A stretch of DNA of 64,000 nucleotides from Streptomyces sp. HD (GTDB taxonomy: Bacteria; Actinomycetota; Actinomycetes; Streptomycetales; Streptomycetaceae). Below are positions 60,851-64,000 of this stretch, one piece after another. The notes under the pieces are model-generated. The model did not search any database. It saw only the letters and a list, made by a program, of their open reading frames with translations, and was not told the DNA's origin. The stretch is from contig NZ_JAQMYP010000001.1 of assembly GCF_028369295.1 (NCBI RefSeq), positions 124,001 to 188,000 on the forward strand, read 5' to 3'. The number at the start of each line of letters is the position of its first letter. Positions within the stretch are counted from its first letter, which is position 1. The position numbers and the translations under genes were made by a program.

Positions 60851-61924
60851 ATGCGCCTGAGAACCGTACTCGCGACCGCCACCGCGGGCCTGGCGGCGGC
60901 CACTTGTCTCACCGCCGCCGGCCCGGCGAACGCCCATGCCCGCACGCAGAGCGAGCACGCCATCCCGCAGGGCGGCCACGCCGTCTCGGCCGACAGCCAT
61001 GCCTGTTCGCCCGCCGTCTCCATCGCCCGCTTCTCCGACGCGCTCGACAAGACGACGTACGACGGCACCTTCGTCGGGAACTTCTCCGCGCTCGCCGTGG
61101 ACCGCGACGGCTCGCTCGCGGCCGTCTCCGACCGTTCGTCCCTCTTCGGTCTGGACGGGAAGACCCTCGCGCCGCGGTCCGTCGTCCCGCTCGCCGACGA
61201 GAACGGCGCCGCCCTCGACTCCGAGGGCCTCGTCGTCGACCGGGACGGAACTCGGCTGATCTCGTCCGAGACCGAGCCCTCCGTGCGCCGCTACTCCCGC
61301 GACGGAAAGATCCTCGACCGCCTTCCCGTGCCGGACGCCCTCCGCGTCGCCCCGGCGGGCCGCGCCGTCTCCAACGGCACCTTCGAGGGGCTGACCATGC
61401 TCCCCGGCGGTCGCACCCTGCTCGCGTCGATGGAGTACGCGCTCAGCGGCGACAGCTCCGGCATCGTCCGCTTCCAGACCTGGAACCGCACCAAGACCAA
61501 CCACTTCGAGCTCGGCCGCCAGTACGCCTACCGCGCCGACACCGGCCTCGGCGTCCCCGAGGTCCAGGCGACACCCGACGGCCGCCTCCTCGTCCTGGAG
61601 CGCGGCTTCACCTCCGGCGTCGGCAACACCGTCCGCCTCTACCTGGCCGACCCGCGCCGCGCGACGGACACCAGCGGCGTCGAGAACCTGACCGGGCAGG
61701 ACGACGTACGCCTGATCAGGAAGACCCTCCTCGCGGACATCGCCGCCTGCCCGTCCCTGGGCGCCACCGCCAAGCAGCCCCAGCCGAACCCGCTGCTCGA
61801 CAACATCGAGGGCATGGCGGTCACGGGGTACTCGAAGGGGCGCCTCAAGGTGCTGCTGGTCAGCGACGACAACCAGAACGCCGTGCAGACGACCCGGTTC
61901 TACGACCTGCGAGTACGTATCTGA
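60851..61924 (+). CDS. Secreted esterase-like phytase-family protein
   Basis: 357 residues. Signal peptide (R-L-R-T-V-L-A-T-A-T-A-G-L, cleavage near A-N-A). The mature part matches the 'esterase-like activity of phytase' propeller family (PF13449): F-S-A-L-A-V-D-R-D-G, LDSEGLVVDRDG, GTFEGLTMLPGG, DNIEGMAVTG. The enzyme acts outside the cell on phosphate or acyl esters. TACGGT lies 7 bases before ATG, so it may be leaderless. The gap to the beta-lactamase gene is 77 bases. Confidence 0.88.
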   Translation: MRLRTVLATATAGLAAATCLTAAGPANAHARTQSEHAIPQGGHAVSADSHACSPAVSIARFSDALDKTTYDGTFVGNFSALAVDRDGSLAAVSDRSSLFGLDGKTLAPRSVVPLADENGAALDSEGLVVDRDGTRLISSETEPSVRRYSRDGKILDRLPVPDALRVAPAGRAVSNGTFEGLTMLPGGRTLLASMEYALSGDSSGIVRFQTWNRTKTNHFELGRQYAYRADTGLGVPEVQATPDGRLLVLERGFTSGVGNTVRLYLADPRRATDTSGVENLTGQDDVRLIRKTLLADIAACPSLGATAKQPQPNPLLDNIEGMAVTGYSKGRLKVLLVSDDNQNAVQTTRFYDLRVRI

Positions 61925-62043
61925 GTGCCCGCGGGTGGTACGTAGCCGAGCGCATCGCCCCCCGGTTTGTTGCGGCGGGATGAAATCGACGCTCGTCGGC
62001 GTTGGTGCCTTCCGGCAGATCAGGACGAACGGAGGGCACCCGC

Positions 62044-64000
62044 GTGGCAGCGCAGCAGGGGGAGACCAAGGGCTGGGCGCACAGGCTGGCCGGTTATGCG
62101 TGGCGCTATCCGAAAGACGTGATCCTGGCCCTCGGGTCGTCCCTCGCCGGTATGGCCGTCATGGCGATCGTCCCCCTGATCACCAAGGTGATCATCGACG
62201 ACGTCATCGGCGACCACACCCGCGGCATGGCCGTGTGGGCGGGCCTGCTCATAGCCGCCGCGCTCGCCGTGTACGTCCTCACCTACATACGCCGCTACTA
62301 CGGCGGCCGCCTCGCCCTCGACGTCCAGCACGATCTGCGGACCGAGATGTTCGAGACGATCACCCGGCTGGACGGGCGGCGCCAGGACGAGCTGTCCACC
62401 GGGCAGGTCGTCGGCCGCGCCACCAGCGACCTCCAGCTGATCCAGGGCCTGCTCTTCATGCTCCCGATGACCATCGGGAACTTCGCCCTCTTCCTGATAT
62501 CCCTCGTCGTGATGGCCTGGCTGTCCATCCCGCTCACCCTGGTCGCCCTCGCCGTGGGGCCCGCCCTGTGGTGGATCGCCAAGCGCAGCCGGACCAAGCT
62601 GCACCCCGCCACCTGGTACGCCCAGGCCCAGGCCGCCGCCGTCGCGGGCGTGGTCGACGGGGCCGTCAGCGGCGTACGCGTGGTGAAGGGGTTCGGGCAG
62701 GAGGAGCAGGAGACCGGGAAGCTCAGGGAGGTCGGCCGGCGGCTCTTCGCGGGGCGGCTGCGCACCATCCGGTTCAACTCCAGGTACACCCCGGCGCTGC
62801 AGGCCGTCCCTGCCTTCGGGCAGGTCGCGATGCTCGCGCTCGGCGGCTGGCTGGCGGTGCGCGGGCACATCACCCTCGGTACGTTCGTGGCGTTCTCCAC
62901 CTATCTCGCCCAGCTGGTCGGCCCGGTCCGGATGCTCGCCATGGTCCTCACGGTCGGGCAGCAGGCCCGGGCGGGCACCGAGCGTGTCCTTGAGCTGATC
63001 GACACCGAGCCGTCGATGAAGGACGGCACCAAGGCACTGCCCGCCGACGCCCCCGCGACCGTCGAGTTCGACGACGTGTCCTTCGGCTACGACGACGCCA
63101 CCAGTCCCGTCCTCGACGGGCTCAGCTTCGAGATACGCCCCGGCGAGACCCTCGCCGTCGTCGGCTCCTCCGGCTCCGGAAAGTCCACCGTCTCCCTGCT
63201 CCTCCCGCGCTTCTACGACGTCACGCGCGGCGCCGTCCTCGTCGGCGGCCACGATGTGCGCGAGCTGACCTTCGACTCGCTGCGGGCCGCGATCGGGCTG
63301 GTGCCCGAGGACTCCTTCCTCTTCTCGGACACGGTCCGCAGCAACATCGCGTACGGCCGTCCCGACGCGACCGAGGAGGAGATCCGCACGGCGGCGCGTG
63401 CCGCCCAGGCCGACCGCTTCATCGCCGAGCTGCCCGACGGCTACGACACCAAGGTCGGCGAGCACGGCCTCACCCTCTCCGGCGGCCAGCGTCAGCGCGT
63501 CGCACTCGCCCGCGCGATCCTCACCGACCCCCGCCTCCTCGTCCTCGACGACGCGACGTCGGCGGTGGACGCCCGGGTCGAGCACGAGATCCACGAGGCG
63601 CTGAAGCAGGTCATGGAGGGCCGGACCACGCTGTTGATCGCCCACCGGCGCTCCACCCTGAACCTCGCCGACCGCATCGCCGTCCTGGACGCCGGCCGCC
63701 TCGCCGACATCGGCACCCACGAAGAACTCCAGCAGCGCTCGGCCCTCTACCGCCGCCTCCTCACCGACCCCGACGAGCTCGGCGGCGTCTCGCCCGGCCA
63801 CGCCCAGCCGGCCTGCCCGCAGGAGGACACCTCCGTACGCGACGAGCTGGAGGCGGAGTTCGACGCCGAGCGCGGGGTGACTCCCCGGCTGTGGACCGGC
63901 GACCGCGAACCCAAGGACCTGGCGCTGTCCGAGTCCCCGGCGACGCCCGAGCTCCTCGCCCAGGTCGACGCGCTGCCCCCGGCGACCGACACCCCCGACA
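62044..64000 (+). CDS. ABC transporter, permease-ATPase fusion, first half (runs off the window)
   Basis: Open from GTG 62044 (GGAGGG upstream) through base 64000. Residues ~20-300: six helices of an ABC exporter domain (VILALGSSLAGMAVMAIVPL, LLIAAALAVYVLTYI, ...). Residues ~335-590: ATPase with Walker A G-S-S-G-S-G-K-S-T, signature L-S-G-G-Q, Walker B LLVLDDATSAVD, and H-loop A-H-R. An acidic linker follows the ATPase and continues to the end (S-P-A-T-P-E-L-L-A-Q). In Streptomyces such proteins are often double, with a second permease-ATPase half, so the full length is probably about 1,200 residues. Substrate unknown. Confidence 0.9.
   Translation, partial: MAAQQGETKGWAHRLAGYAWRYPKDVILALGSSLAGMAVMAIVPLITKVIIDDVIGDHTRGMAVWAGLLIAAALAVYVLTYIRRYYGGRLALDVQHDLRTEMFETITRLDGRRQDELSTGQVVGRATSDLQLIQGLLFMLPMTIGNFALFLISLVVMAWLSIPLTLVALAVGPALWWIAKRSRTKLHPATWYAQAQAAAVAGVVDGAVSGVRVVKGFGQEEQETGKLREVGRRLFAGRLRTIRFNSRYTPALQAVPAFGQVAMLALGGWLAVRGHITLGTFVAFSTYLAQLVGPVRMLAMVLTVGQQARAGTERVLELIDTEPSMKDGTKALPADAPATVEFDDVSFGYDDATSPVLDGLSFEIRPGETLAVVGSSGSGKSTVSLLLPRFYDVTRGAVLVGGHDVRELTFDSLRAAIGLVPEDSFLFSDTVRSNIAYGRPDATEEEIRTAARAAQADRFIAELPDGYDTKVGEHGLTLSGGQRQRVALARAILTDPRLLVLDDATSAVDARVEHEIHEALKQVMEGRTTLLIAHRRSTLNLADRIAVLDAGRLADIGTHEELQQRSALYRRLLTDPDELGGVSPGHAQPACPQEDTSVRDELEAEFDAERGVTPRLWTGDREPKDLALSESPATPELLAQVDALPPATDTPD

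Overview
The window is about 64 kb of very GC-rich DNA. It has the codon usage, GTG/TTG starts, GGAGG ribosome sites, leaderless-looking starts and gene families of a Streptomyces chromosome: several P450s, DUF397/DUF5753 pairs, DUF5999, DUF3626, ECF sigma with SnoaL tail, ROK, a divergent EF-Tu and a DmdR-type iron box. I recognised no rRNA, tRNA or CRISPR. Most of it is ordinary accessory metabolism. One stretch (42343-42553) is not biological: it is homopolymer plus a degenerate Illumina P5/Nextera adapter, so the window comes from a draft assembly and is misjoined there.

Layout. 1-4760: tail of a LacI regulator, an alpha/beta hydrolase, a PIG-L deacetylase, a SigJ-like ECF sigma factor, DUF5999 and a pentapeptide-repeat protein. 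4722-7799: a CYP102-like P450 heme protein divergent from a TetR regulator with an inverted-repeat operator (an arrangement like CYP102A1/Bm3R1), then a DUF2470 protein behind an iron box. 7767-13119: lactonase-like propeller protein, an unknown conserved protein, a FUSC membrane protein and an erythromycin-esterase family protein. 13136-20909: a FusB-like EF-G-binding protein divergent from DUF3626; a PAS-LuxR regulator divergent, across a perfect 30-bp palindrome, from a self-sufficient P450-reductase fusion (CYP102 type); an APH-fold kinase; a ROK regulator.

20992-27977: small proteins, two SDR enzymes (one with a MerR-type 19-bp-spacer promoter), a PHP-domain phosphoesterase, secreted GH16 glucanase with a ricin-type lectin domain, a TauE/SafE exporter and a VanZ protein with a repeat tail. 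28200-31927: a compact, tightly overlapping Mrp/Mnh-like cation/proton antiporter operon of unusual composition. 31932-36662: DUF4230 protein, a second kind of P450, PRPP synthetase, a divergent EF-Tu and a STAS anti-sigma antagonist. 36816-41958: MarR regulator with twin operators facing an aldehyde dehydrogenase/alcohol dehydrogenase operon, then a quinone-oxidoreductase-like MDR facing a GlxA/AraC regulator.

41961-48192: degenerate tandem repeats, a truncated lipoprotein start, the adapter artefact, a PucR regulator cut off by it, and a transporter/ureohydrolase/ThDP-enzyme cluster that fits guanidino-compound (arginine-derived) use. 48182-50637: small secreted protein, secreted endonuclease I, and the remains of a YkcA/B-type glycosyltransferase lacking its whole membrane domain. 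50913-57186: the most interesting biological system here, a 1,578-residue WXG/RHS polymorphic toxin ending in a predicted HNH-like nuclease, an adjacent candidate immunity protein, and an XRE/DUF397 pair. 57409-59281: an intact-looking IS200/IS605 element with tnpA and tnpB. 59388-64000: a decayed nucleotidyltransferase, a secreted class A beta-lactamase-fold protein, an esterase-like phytase-family protein and the first half of what is probably a double ABC exporter.
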